From NCBI RefSeq assembly GCF_006438875.1, contig NZ_RCZH01000001.1, forward strand, positions 243,895 to 304,301: a stretch of 60,407 nt of DNA, written 5' to 3'. This document shows, piece by piece, positions 1-7,031 of this stretch (position 1 is the stretch's first letter; each line of letters starts with the position of its first letter). A program made the position numbers and the translations under genes. The notes under the pieces are model-generated. The model saw only the letters and a program-made list of their open reading frames with translations. It did no database searches and was not told the DNA's origin. Source of the DNA: Flavobacterium pectinovorum (GTDB taxonomy: Bacteria > Bacteroidota > Bacteroidia > Flavobacteriales > Flavobacteriaceae).

Positions 1-516
1 ATCGTTATGGGTAAATGCGAGTAGTGAACTTCCTTCGATAAGCGATAAAATTATTTTTGCATATTGAACAGGATCTGTATTGGGCTGAATTTCCTGATTC
101 GTAATACCATCTTTAATAATAGTCGTTAAACCCGAAGTAAATTTTTGAGATAAACTTTGTGCTGCTTCAAACAATAAAGGATTTATGAATTTGGTATCAA
201 CTCCAACTCTTAACATTGGGCAACCGCCTCTGTCTTTGACTAAATCATAATAACTGCGCTGGTACTTTGTTATGGCGTGAAGCTTATTTAGAGATCCTTC
301 TTTAGTGGCAACTATTTTGAATAAAGGCATTATTGCAAGAGTTATATTAAGTTGAAAGGATTGTAATGCTAAATCCTCCTTATTAGAAAAATTACAATAA
401 ATAGCTCCTTTAGTTAGCCCGGTTGCTTTTGTAATGTCCGTTAAGCTAGTGCCAATGTAGCCTTGTTTATTAAAAATAGGTGCGACTTTATCCAGTATAA
501 ATTCGGAAGTATTCAT
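1..516 (-). CDS. TetR/AcrR family transcriptional regulator (3' end outside window)
   Basis: The reading frame runs on the minus strand from an ATG at 514-516 to the window edge, giving 172 residues with no stop, so the C-terminus is missing. Residues about 10-50 form a typical TetR helix-turn-helix: GYIGTSLTDITKATGLTKGA followed by IYCNFSNKEDL. The remaining part is the usual helical ligand and dimer domain. A perfect 14-bp palindrome lies 47 bp upstream of the start, which suggests autoregulation. Members of this family usually repress a neighbouring efflux or metabolic gene. The ligand and the target cannot be told from the sequence. The family call is strong, the specific role unknown. 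Confidence 0.85.
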   Translation of the reverse strand, partial: MNTSEFILDKVAPIFNKQGYIGTSLTDITKATGLTKGAIYCNFSNKEDLALQSFQLNITLAIMPLFKIVATKEGSLNKLHAITKYQRSYYDLVKDRGGCPMLRVGVDTKFINPLLFEAAQSLSQKFTSGLTTIIKDGITNQEIQPNTDPVQYAKIILSLIEGSSLLAFTHND

Positions 517-562
517 GTTTTTTTCGGTTTGAAATAAAAAGTTAGAGCAAATATAATCATAA

Positions 563-576
563 ATACCGATCGGTAT
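563..576. promoter_or_regulatory. Palindromic operator upstream of the tetR-like gene
   Basis: ATACCGATCGGTAT is a perfect 14-bp palindrome 47 bp upstream of the tetR-like start codon. Core elements of the ACCG-CGGT type are common in TetR operators. Binding by the adjacent regulator is an inference from position and symmetry. Confidence 0.55.
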
Positions 577-829
577 CTGAAAAATTTATTTAATATTTAA
601 AAAAATTGAAGAGAGCAACTATTTTAAAAATTCTTAGGCTGGTAATATAGAAGAATGAGAATTTCAAAATGATAAAAGCGTATCATTTTGATAAGTATAT
701 AAGAAAGTAATTTAAATCTCGATTTTACTGTAAACCTAACAGAAACAGGTTATAACGGTTGTAGTTGGATGGAATATTAATCGTGGTATGTCGTTTGAAT
801 AAGATGTTTTGTATTTCCAATAATCAATT

Positions 830-1474
830 ATGAAAACCGAACATTCGACCCTAGATTCCGCCAAAGATTTTCCGTTGCCTGAATCATTTCCAAACAAAAT
901 AACAGTAGAACAAAACTGCGATATTTCACAAGAATTACACGATTTTACAATCGAAGTCGCCAACGCCAATCATATTTTCTGGGTAAAAGAAATTTGCGAC
1001 GTCACATTAACTTCTGCCATAGCAAGAGGAACAGGTATTTCCGGACGTTCTGCTGAATCACTCGAATTAAAAATGAAAAACGGCGAAGCGATTATTGCCT
1101 TTGCATCAGATGGAACCTGGGCAGGTTTCTCTTTTATTTCTTCGTGGGAAAATGGCAAATATGTTTCTAATTCAGGATTGATAGTTGCGCCACAATTCAG
1201 ACATACCGGTCTTGCAAAACGTATTAAAAGAAAAATTTTCGAATTAAGCCGCGTAAAATATCCTGAGGCAAGTATTTTCAGTTTGACTACAGGATTAGCA
1301 GTTATGAAAATGAATCACGAATTGGGTTTTGAACCTGTCACTTATTCTGAATTAACGAACGATGAGGTTTTTTGGGAAAGTTGTAAATCTTGTATCAATT
1401 GTCCTATTTTAAAGAGTAAAGAAAGAAAAAACTGCTTGTGTACAGCGATGTTATATAATCCGAAGAATGCATAA
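830..1474 (+). CDS. GNAT family N-acetyltransferase
   Basis: This is a 214-residue protein. Its middle part has the GNAT acetyl-CoA fold, with the signature around SGLIVAPQFRHTGLAKRIKR (about residues 119-138), which corresponds to the R/QxxGxG/A pyrophosphate loop. The C-terminus carries several cysteines (CKSCINC and later NCLCTAM). The whole layout, from IxxExCDVTLTSAxARGTGI through TTGLAVMKMNHELGF to a Cys-rich end, resembles the acetyltransferase found in Bacteroidota arginine gene clusters, thought to act as N-acetylglutamate synthase. Here it stands alone with no arginine genes beside it, so it may be a paralogue with another substrate. About 45 extra residues precede the domain. A 236-bp frame overlaps it on the other strand and is taken as a shadow. 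Confidence 0.75.
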   Translation: MKTEHSTLDSAKDFPLPESFPNKITVEQNCDISQELHDFTIEVANANHIFWVKEICDVTLTSAIARGTGISGRSAESLELKMKNGEAIIAFASDGTWAGFSFISSWENGKYVSNSGLIVAPQFRHTGLAKRIKRKIFELSRVKYPEASIFSLTTGLAVMKMNHELGFEPVTYSELTNDEVFWESCKSCINCPILKSKERKNCLCTAMLYNPKNA

Positions 1475-1500
1475 GTTTTGTATTAATTTGTAAAATGTAG

Positions 1501-1812
1501 TTCCTACGGGCAATGTCATTACGTTAAGGAAAAATCCAATGGAATAATTTGTTAAGGGGAATATCTTGTTACTTTGTTTCTGTTCCATCGGAACATTTCA
1601 TCGGTAGCCCAATAAATACGGCGTTTTTTCACGCTCCATAGGAACGTTTGATTTTATAAATAATATTGGTAAAAATAAATACAGATTATATACAATTTCT
1701 CAAACGTCCCAATGGGACGATGCTTCTCACGATACATTTTTTTTTCTACCAATGAGGTGTTCCGATGGAACACAATCTAAAATATCTTAACTAATGACAT
1801 TACCCGTAGGGA
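1501..1812. repeat. Nested inverted-repeat element (family P)
   Basis: The outer arms 1501-1521 and 1792-1812 are near-perfect inverted copies (TCCTACGGGCAATGTCATTA type). Inside, TGTTCCATCGGAACA at 1581-1595 and TGTTCCGATGGAACA at 1758-1772 form a second pair of ends. The centre has an ACGTTTGA / TCAAACGT pair. Related copies occur at 1963-2055, 2261-2333 and, inverted, at 13924-14110. No coding frame is supported here. The palindromic design suggests a mobile miniature or REP-like repeat that forms an RNA hairpin. Confidence 0.7.
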
Positions 1813-1962
1813 TTATGCCTATTTGGTCATTCTTGATAAATTTATTAAGCACAATCTTTCATTTCGACGGAGGCACGGAGTTTCTGTTAATGTTTAATTT
1901 CTATTAAACACTCCGTTAGGAGCGTCTGGTTGGTAGAAAAATATTCGGTCAGCACGTGCATA

Positions 1963-2055
1963 ACGTTCCGTAGGAACGTTTGATTTTGTAAATAATATTG
2001 GTAAAAATAAATACAGATTATATACAATTTCTCAAACGTCCCAATGAGACGATGT
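1963..2055. repeat. Partial copy of the family P repeat
   Basis: This stretch repeats the inner half of the element at 1640-1725 almost word for word, from CGTTCCGTAGGAACGTTTGA through TCAAACGTCCCAATGAGACG. It lacks the outer ends, so it is a truncated copy. Confidence 0.6.
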
Positions 2056-2095
2056 TATTAAGTTAAGCTTTTAGAAAATAAAAATCTTACAAATA

Positions 2096-2205
2096 AAATC
2101 CGTTTTTATCAGCGTTTTTACGAAGTAAATCTGTTTTATCCGCGTCAAAATTAGACACTGATTTTACTGATTCGCTAAAGCGAAAACGCTGATAAAAACG
2201 GATTT
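2096..2205. repeat. 110-bp MITE-like element, copy 1
   Basis: The element is 110 bp and has 19-bp terminal inverted repeats, AAATCCGTTTTTATCAGCG at 2096-2114 and its complement at 2187-2205. A copy of the same length and in inverted orientation lies at 47020-47129. The interior is strongly conserved between the copies. Confidence 0.75.
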
Positions 2206-2260
2206 TTTTAATTACTTTCTGGATTAAACTGTTAAGTAGTTTTATAGATTTCTGCTTAAC

Positions 2261-2333
2261 TTAATGACATTGCCCAATGGGACGATGTTTCTCACGATAC
2301 ATTTTTTTTTCTACCAATGAGGTGGTCCGATGT
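2261..2333. repeat. Terminal fragment of the family P repeat
   Basis: The stretch begins TTAATGACATTGCCCAATGGGA and continues through the CTCACGATACA and ACCAATGAGGTG blocks seen at 1705-1760. It ends just before the isochorismatase-like gene and could provide a hairpin downstream of it. Confidence 0.5.
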
Positions 2334-2346
2334 AATACAATCCTAT

Positions 2347-2895
2347 TTAATCATTCTTAATAAACCTATTAAGCACAATCTTAAACAGTTCCGTTTCTGC
2401 TTTTTCCAGCCATTCAAAGGCAAGCATATCGCGGGTAATTATTTCGGCGCCATTGTGCTGCATTCTGTTGAGTGCTCTTTCTTTATCAATTGGATTTCGG
2501 GTTCCTACAGCTGAATCAAGAATAAAAACTTCATAATCAAGTTCTAAAAGATCCAAAACAGTTTGTTGTACACAAATATGAGCTTCGGTTCCTGCTATAA
2601 TAATCTGTTTTCTTCCTTTTTGGATATTCTCCAAAAGATTTCCTTCGCGAACTGCCGAAAAATAGGTCTTAGTTACAATATCAGTTTCTTCAAATTTATC
2701 TCTGATTATATCGGGTGTCGTTCCAATTTTATGTGGACAATGCTCCGTTAAAATAATCGGAATGCCAATTGTTCTGGCTAAATCTATTGCCCAGATAACA
2801 TTTTTAAGGATTTCCTCACTTTCATGAATCTTTGGCAAAAGCCTTTCCTGAACATCAATGACAATTAATGTAGAATTTGAGGGTAAAATCTTCAT
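2347..2895 (-). CDS. Isochorismatase-family cysteine hydrolase
   Basis: This protein has 182 residues, normal for the family. The expected catalytic triad is visible: Asp14 in LIVIDVQ, Lys76 in VTKTYFSA and Cys108 in EAHICVQQT, preceded by the GTEAH segment that supplies the cis-peptide loop. Such cytoplasmic enzymes hydrolyse isochorismate, nicotinamide or other amides and vinyl ethers. No siderophore or phenazine genes lie nearby, so the substrate cannot be named. It is monocistronic, with a 420-bp gap upstream and repeat DNA downstream. The family assignment is strong. Confidence 0.85.
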   Translation of the reverse strand: MKILPSNSTLIVIDVQERLLPKIHESEEILKNVIWAIDLARTIGIPIILTEHCPHKIGTTPDIIRDKFEETDIVTKTYFSAVREGNLLENIQKGRKQIIIAGTEAHICVQQTVLDLLELDYEVFILDSAVGTRNPIDKERALNRMQHNGAEIITRDMLAFEWLEKAETELFKIVLNRFIKND

Positions 2896-3315
2896 GAATT
2901 TTAGTTTTTGGTTTAAACAATTCTACAATTTCCTGATTTGCAGTACTATCAAATTTACTAAAAAAGTCAATGTGATACAGAAATCAACTTTTGAATTTAT
3001 AAAAGAATTATTTAGAGATAAGCGATACTAATTTTTTTGTTTTTTTGGCGAAAGTAACATTGGTTATATATCACAAAAGAGATTGGAAATTAGCGAAATG
3101 TAGTTACAAATAAAAAGTGTATATTTGATTAATTGACTGATATTTAGGTGTTTGTGATTTTGGCGCAATGATTGCTTTGATTTTTTCAAGTCGTAAAAAT
3201 AAAGACATAATTGGGTTGATTTATTTCTAAGAAATAATAGTAGAGAATAGTAATTAAAAGTAAAATTATAAATCGTCATTGACAATACTTCATAAATCAT
3301 TAAATATATAATCCC
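2896..3315. other. Intergenic region, no supported gene
   Basis: The region separates two divergent genes and is AT-rich. A minus-strand frame of 78 codons at 3064-3300 has unusual composition and no recognisable motif, and is not accepted as a gene. No clear hairpin or consensus promoter was seen. Confidence 0.5.
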
Positions 3316-4086
3316 ATGGCAAAATCAAAATCCATAATTCTGATACACGGAAACTTTGTAAACAACATCAGTTGGGCAAAGTGGAAAAACCATTATGAAC
3401 AAAAAGGTTATACCGTTTATACACCCGCAAATCCGGGTCACGAAGGAATTCCCACAGATCTTAGAAAACAAGTTCATCCTGCACTTATCAGAACAGGTTT
3501 TATAGATGTGGTGAACAATATTGTAGAATTAATCAACAGTTTGCCTGAAAAGCCATTGGTTATAGGACATTCTATGGCAGGAATGGCGGCAATGAAATTG
3601 TTAGAACTGGATAAAGTTGCGGCTGCAGTAAGTATAGATGGCGCACCGCCAAAGAATGTATTTCCTCCATTTGCAACATTAAAATCCGTCATACCGGCTT
3701 TTGGCTTTTTTTCTGGCAAAGACTATTTTATGGGAAGTCGGGATTGGTACGACAAATGTTTTTTCAACACATTACCATCGGGAGAAAAAGCAGCAGCTTT
3801 TGAAAGTTTTGCGGTTCCGGAGAGCTTTAAAGTAAGCAGGGAATTGGTCTTGAATTCTTTTTCGAATATTGATTTTAAAAAAGCGCACAACCCAATTTTA
3901 TTTATAGGCGGCGGCAGCGATAATATATTTCCTCCCGATCTTACTACAACTTTGGCAAACAAATATAAAGACGATAACAGTCGTGTCGATTTGAAGATTT
4001 TTCAAGGCAAGAGCCACTTTATTTGTGGAGAAAATGGTTGGGAAGTGGTAGCAGATTACATTTTGGACTGGTACGAGAAACTATAG
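3316..4086 (+). CDS. Alpha/beta hydrolase
   Basis: The protein has 256 residues and an alpha/beta hydrolase fold. The oxyanion strand-turn is IILIHGNF (about 7-14) and the nucleophile elbow GHSMAG places the catalytic serine at 86. The acid is probably in the segment FIGGGSDNIFPP, and the histidine is in GKSHFICGENGW near the C-terminus. There is no signal peptide, so it is cytoplasmic. The arrangement resembles small esterases or salicylate-esterase-like hydrolases. The gene is followed 94 bp later by a second, unrelated alpha/beta hydrolase in the same direction, and the two may share a transcript. The substrate is unknown. Confidence 0.8.
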   Translation: MAKSKSIILIHGNFVNNISWAKWKNHYEQKGYTVYTPANPGHEGIPTDLRKQVHPALIRTGFIDVVNNIVELINSLPEKPLVIGHSMAGMAAMKLLELDKVAAAVSIDGAPPKNVFPPFATLKSVIPAFGFFSGKDYFMGSRDWYDKCFFNTLPSGEKAAAFESFAVPESFKVSRELVLNSFSNIDFKKAHNPILFIGGGSDNIFPPDLTTTLANKYKDDNSRVDLKIFQGKSHFICGENGWEVVADYILDWYEKL

Positions 4087-4180
4087 TTTTTTGTGAAATG
4101 ACTTTAGAAATTTAGAAAATCAAACTTAATAAGACGCATTCAATTTTAAATCATTAATAAACCCATTAAAAGAAATTAAA

Positions 4181-5002
4181 ATGAGCACGATTACAGTAAA
4201 AGACGGAACAGAAATTTATTACAAAGATTTGGGAACAGGACAACCCATTTTCTTTCATCATGGTTGGCCTTTGTCTGCAGACGATTGGGACGCACAAATA
4301 ATGTTTTTCTTAGAACAGGGATATCGAGTAATAGCACACGACAGACGCGGACACGGTAGATCTACTCAGACCTATATAGGTAACGAAATGGATACGTATG
4401 CGGCAGATGTAGATGAGCTTACAACGTTTTTGGGCCTAAAAGATGCAATCCATGTTGGGCATTCAACGGGCGGAGGCGAAGCAATACATTATGCTGCAAA
4501 ATACGGAAAAGGGAAGGTTTCAAAAGTAGTACTTATAAGCGCTGTAACACCTTATATGATCGTAGATGAAAACAATCCAAACGGAGTTCCATTGGCAGTT
4601 TTTGATGATATTCGCTTTAATACCGCCAATAACAGACAACAATTTTACCACGACATTACATTTCCGTTTTACGGATATAATAGAGAAGGAGCTGATATCA
4701 AAAAAGGAATTCAGGACAATTGGTGGCGTCAGGGAATGGCGGGCGGCATTAAAGCTCATTACGATTGTATAAAAGCATTCTCTGAAACTAATTTTACCGA
4801 AGATCTTAAAAGCGTTGATGTACCGGTATTAATATTGCACGGCGAAGACGACCAAATCGTTCCTTATGCAACCACAGCCTTGAGAGCAATCGACCTTGTG
4901 AAAAACGGAAAAATAATCACTTATCCGGGATTGCCACACGGAATGCCAACAACTCATGCAGCAACGGTTAATGCTGATTTATTAGCGTTTATTAAATCTT
5001 AG
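4181..5002 (+). CDS. Alpha/beta hydrolase, non-heme chloroperoxidase/perhydrolase type
   Basis: This 273-residue protein matches the non-heme chloroperoxidase/arylesterase group. It has the HHGWPLSADDWD oxyanion segment (26-37), HDRRGHGRS (53-61), the nucleophile elbow GHSTGGGE with Ser95, the acid in LHGEDDQIVP (Asp223 or Asp224) and His253 in GLPHGMP. Enzymes of this group hydrolyse esters and catalyse perhydrolysis, which makes peracids that halogenate in vitro. The physiological substrate is usually unknown. It lies directly after another hydrolase gene and before a strong terminator. Confidence 0.88.
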   Translation: MSTITVKDGTEIYYKDLGTGQPIFFHHGWPLSADDWDAQIMFFLEQGYRVIAHDRRGHGRSTQTYIGNEMDTYAADVDELTTFLGLKDAIHVGHSTGGGEAIHYAAKYGKGKVSKVVLISAVTPYMIVDENNPNGVPLAVFDDIRFNTANNRQQFYHDITFPFYGYNREGADIKKGIQDNWWRQGMAGGIKAHYDCIKAFSETNFTEDLKSVDVPVLILHGEDDQIVPYATTALRAIDLVKNGKIITYPGLPHGMPTTHAATVNADLLAFIKS

Positions 5003-5055
5003 TCATTAGAATATAAATAACATATAATCAGTGTTGTTTGATTTTGTAATAACAC

Positions 5056-5090
5056 AAACCCCTTTTGTAACGAAGGGGTTTTCTGTTTTT
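5056..5090 (+). terminator. Rho-independent terminator after the two hydrolase genes
   Basis: AAACCCCTT at 5056-5064 pairs with AAGGGGTTT at 5073-5081. A T-rich tail follows. It closes the hydrolase unit. Confidence 0.75.
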
Positions 5091-5297
5091 TGGTATTATT
5101 ATCAAAGAAATTCTAGTTTTGAGGACATAATTTCTTAAAGTATAAATTTCTGTTAAATAATTCCAGAATAAAATATATTTCTGTTCTTTGCACCTTAAGG
5201 TTTGTTAAGAAAATGATTAAGGAAGTCTTAAGCCATTTCTTTTGTAATGCAATATTATTAGAGACATTTAGTTTAGACTAATTATCAGGTTAACACT

Positions 5298-5819
5298 ATG
5301 GACAACAGGAAGTTTATATTAAGTTTAAAAAAAGGTAATGAAGCTTCTTTCAAGGAAGCTTATGTAAATTACTATGACAAACTGATAAACATAGCCAGAC
5401 GATTTAATTTTACTGTTCTTGCTCCGCAGGATTTTGTTCAGGAAACTTTTTTAAGAGTTTATAACAAAAGAGAACTTCTTAATGAAGATGTTTTATTTGA
5501 TAAACAATTGTTCACTATTTGCAAGAACATTATTATCAATCACGTAAACAGAGAAAACAAAATAATACAACTGGATTCTTCGCACGTTGAAGCGGAAGAA
5601 GAAGATGCAGAAACCGGAATTTTTGAAGAAAGACAAGAAAAATTTTATGGCTTCATAAATTTACTTCCGGAACAGCAACAAAAAATATATACACTACACA
5701 AACTGGAAAACCTTAGCTATAAGGAGATTGCAGCAATGACAGAACTTTCTGAAAAGACAATTGCCAATCATATTTATCTCGCCAGTAAATTTATTCGAAA
5801 AAAAATCGAAAACCATTAG
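5298..5819 (+). CDS. ECF RNA polymerase sigma factor (FecI-like)
   Basis: The protein has 173 residues. Region 2 is residues about 10-75 (FKEAYVNYYDKLINIARRF to DFVQETFLRVYN). Region 4 is about 118-168, with LPEQQQKIYTLHKLENLSYK followed by EIAAMTELSEKTIANHI, a helix-turn-helix that reads the -35 element. It is the first gene of a cell-surface signalling operon: a small protein, a FecR-type anti-sigma, a TonB receptor with an STN domain, and a lipoprotein. By analogy with FecIR it should be released when the receptor binds its ligand and then transcribe the receptor genes. The closely spaced order supports one operon. Confidence 0.9.
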   Translation: MDNRKFILSLKKGNEASFKEAYVNYYDKLINIARRFNFTVLAPQDFVQETFLRVYNKRELLNEDVLFDKQLFTICKNIIINHVNRENKIIQLDSSHVEAEEEDAETGIFEERQEKFYGFINLLPEQQQKIYTLHKLENLSYKEIAAMTELSEKTIANHIYLASKFIRKKIENH

Positions 5820-5866
5820 GAACTTTTATGTTCTCGTTTGTTATATATAAAAACAAGAACATAAAA

Positions 5867-6076
5867 ATGAAGATTGAGGCCTATAAAACAGATATTACAA
5901 CCGGGGAAGATGCAAGGTTTATTGTAGCGCTTCTTCAATTTGTTATTTCTGATTGTATCATGAATTTTGATTTAGAAGATTCTAATCATGTTCTGAGAAT
6001 CGAAACCAACAGAGAGATCAAAGAAATGGTTTATGGTGTTTTTAATAAACAAGGATTTTATTGTCAGAAACTTTAA
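5867..6076 (+). CDS. Small conserved-looking protein between sigma and anti-sigma genes
   Basis: From the ATG at 5867 the protein has 69 residues. An in-frame ATG at 5828 would add 13 residues of low-complexity NKNIK type; the shorter start is preferred because the folded part begins with MKIEAYKTDITTGEDA. The sequence alternates strands and helices (IEAYKTDI, ARFIVALLQFVI, HVLRIETN, EIKEMVYGVFNKQGFYCQ), which fits a beta-alpha-beta-beta-alpha-beta ferredoxin-like fold like heavy-metal-associated domains, but there is no CxxC metal site. The function is unknown. Its place inside the sigma/FecR pair suggests a role in that signalling system. Confidence 0.65.
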   Translation: MKIEAYKTDITTGEDARFIVALLQFVISDCIMNFDLEDSNHVLRIETNREIKEMVYGVFNKQGFYCQKL

Positions 6077-6088
6077 CGCCCCAAAGAC

Positions 6089-6931
6089 ATGAATGATAAA
6101 AAAATAGAAGACGAATTAAAAAAGATCTGGGATGAAACTCCCATTTCACATTCAGATAGTGAGAAAGAAGCTTCTTGGGAAGAATTTCAATCGAAAGCCT
6201 TTGCTTCAAAGAAACCAAAAGTTAAGATTTGGCGATATGCGGCAGCAGCGGCAATTTTAGTTTTTGCTCTTATAGGAACCGGAATTTATTTTAATAGAGG
6301 TCCTGTAGAACAAAATATAATACTTGCTTCGAATGTAATTGAAAACACAACTACAAAAATAAAAACCGTTTTTCTACCGGATAGTTCAAAGGTTGAATTA
6401 AGCCCACATTCTAAACTGACATATGCCAATAATTTTGAAACCAACAGAAAAATCGAAATTGAAGGCGAAGGATATTTTAAAGTAAAGAAAGACAAGAAAC
6501 ATCCTTTTCAGGTTTTTTGCAATGAAACTACGACAACCGTTTTAGGAACTTCTTTCTCTGTAATAGGACAAGATGAAGATGGAGTAATAGTTAAGCTTTT
6601 TGAAGGAAGCGTACAAATGACTATAAAAGATCAGGATAAAAAATGGATTTTGGTACCGGGCGAAACATTTACGTATGAAAACAATACCGCTGTAGTAACT
6701 GAATTTAAAAGGTTTATTGATTTTGACAATGAAAAACTAACTGCTGTAAGTGCTTATATTCAGGAGAATTATGGTTATAAAGTAATACTTCCTCAGGAAT
6801 ATCATAATCAGCGAATTACAGTGCGAATCAATAAAAAAGAAGATTTAAAAATAATTGTACAATTAATATCAGAAATGTATAACCTAAACTTTGAAATAAA
6901 CGATGAATTAAAAGAAGTTACTTTTCAATAG
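6089..6931 (+). CDS. FecR-family anti-sigma factor
   Basis: This 280-residue protein has a short cytoplasmic N-terminus, one membrane segment (about 50-70, YAAAAAILVFALIGTGIYF) and a periplasmic FecR domain with the typical TVFLPDSSKVELSPHSKLTY and GEGYFKVKKDKKHPFQVF blocks. A C-terminal DUF4974-like part ends in YNLNFEINDELKEVTFQ. FecR proteins hold the ECF sigma factor at the membrane and sense the STN domain of the partner receptor. It follows the small protein by 12 bp and precedes the receptor gene, so its partner is clear from context. Confidence 0.9.
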   Translation: MNDKKIEDELKKIWDETPISHSDSEKEASWEEFQSKAFASKKPKVKIWRYAAAAAILVFALIGTGIYFNRGPVEQNIILASNVIENTTTKIKTVFLPDSSKVELSPHSKLTYANNFETNRKIEIEGEGYFKVKKDKKHPFQVFCNETTTTVLGTSFSVIGQDEDGVIVKLFEGSVQMTIKDQDKKWILVPGETFTYENNTAVVTEFKRFIDFDNEKLTAVSAYIQENYGYKVILPQEYHNQRITVRINKKEDLKIIVQLISEMYNLNFEINDELKEVTFQ

Positions 6932-6939
6932 AAAAGAAA

Positions 6940-6970
6940 AGGATGCACTAGCCGCGAAACTACACATCCT
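6940..6970 (+). promoter_or_regulatory. Weak hairpin between fecR and the TonB receptor gene
   Basis: AGGATG at 6940-6945 can pair with CATCCT at 6965-6970 across a 19-nt loop. There is no T-run, so it is not a standard terminator. A stronger hairpin sits at the same place in the second FecR locus (21111-21160). A role as an attenuator or processing site is only a suggestion. Confidence 0.3.
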
Positions 6971-7031
6971 CCTCATAGTAAGGATAGTATAAAACTATTC
7001 CATTTAATAATATTCAAAAATACAAAATTTC

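Noticed and set aside
736..1158. Minus-strand frames of 77 and 62 codons opposite the GNAT gene
   Set aside because: They are antisense to a clear acetyltransferase and show no domain.
3064..3300. 78-codon minus-strand frame
   Set aside because: Composition and lack of motifs suggest chance; a better explanation is upstream DNA of the hydrolase gene.
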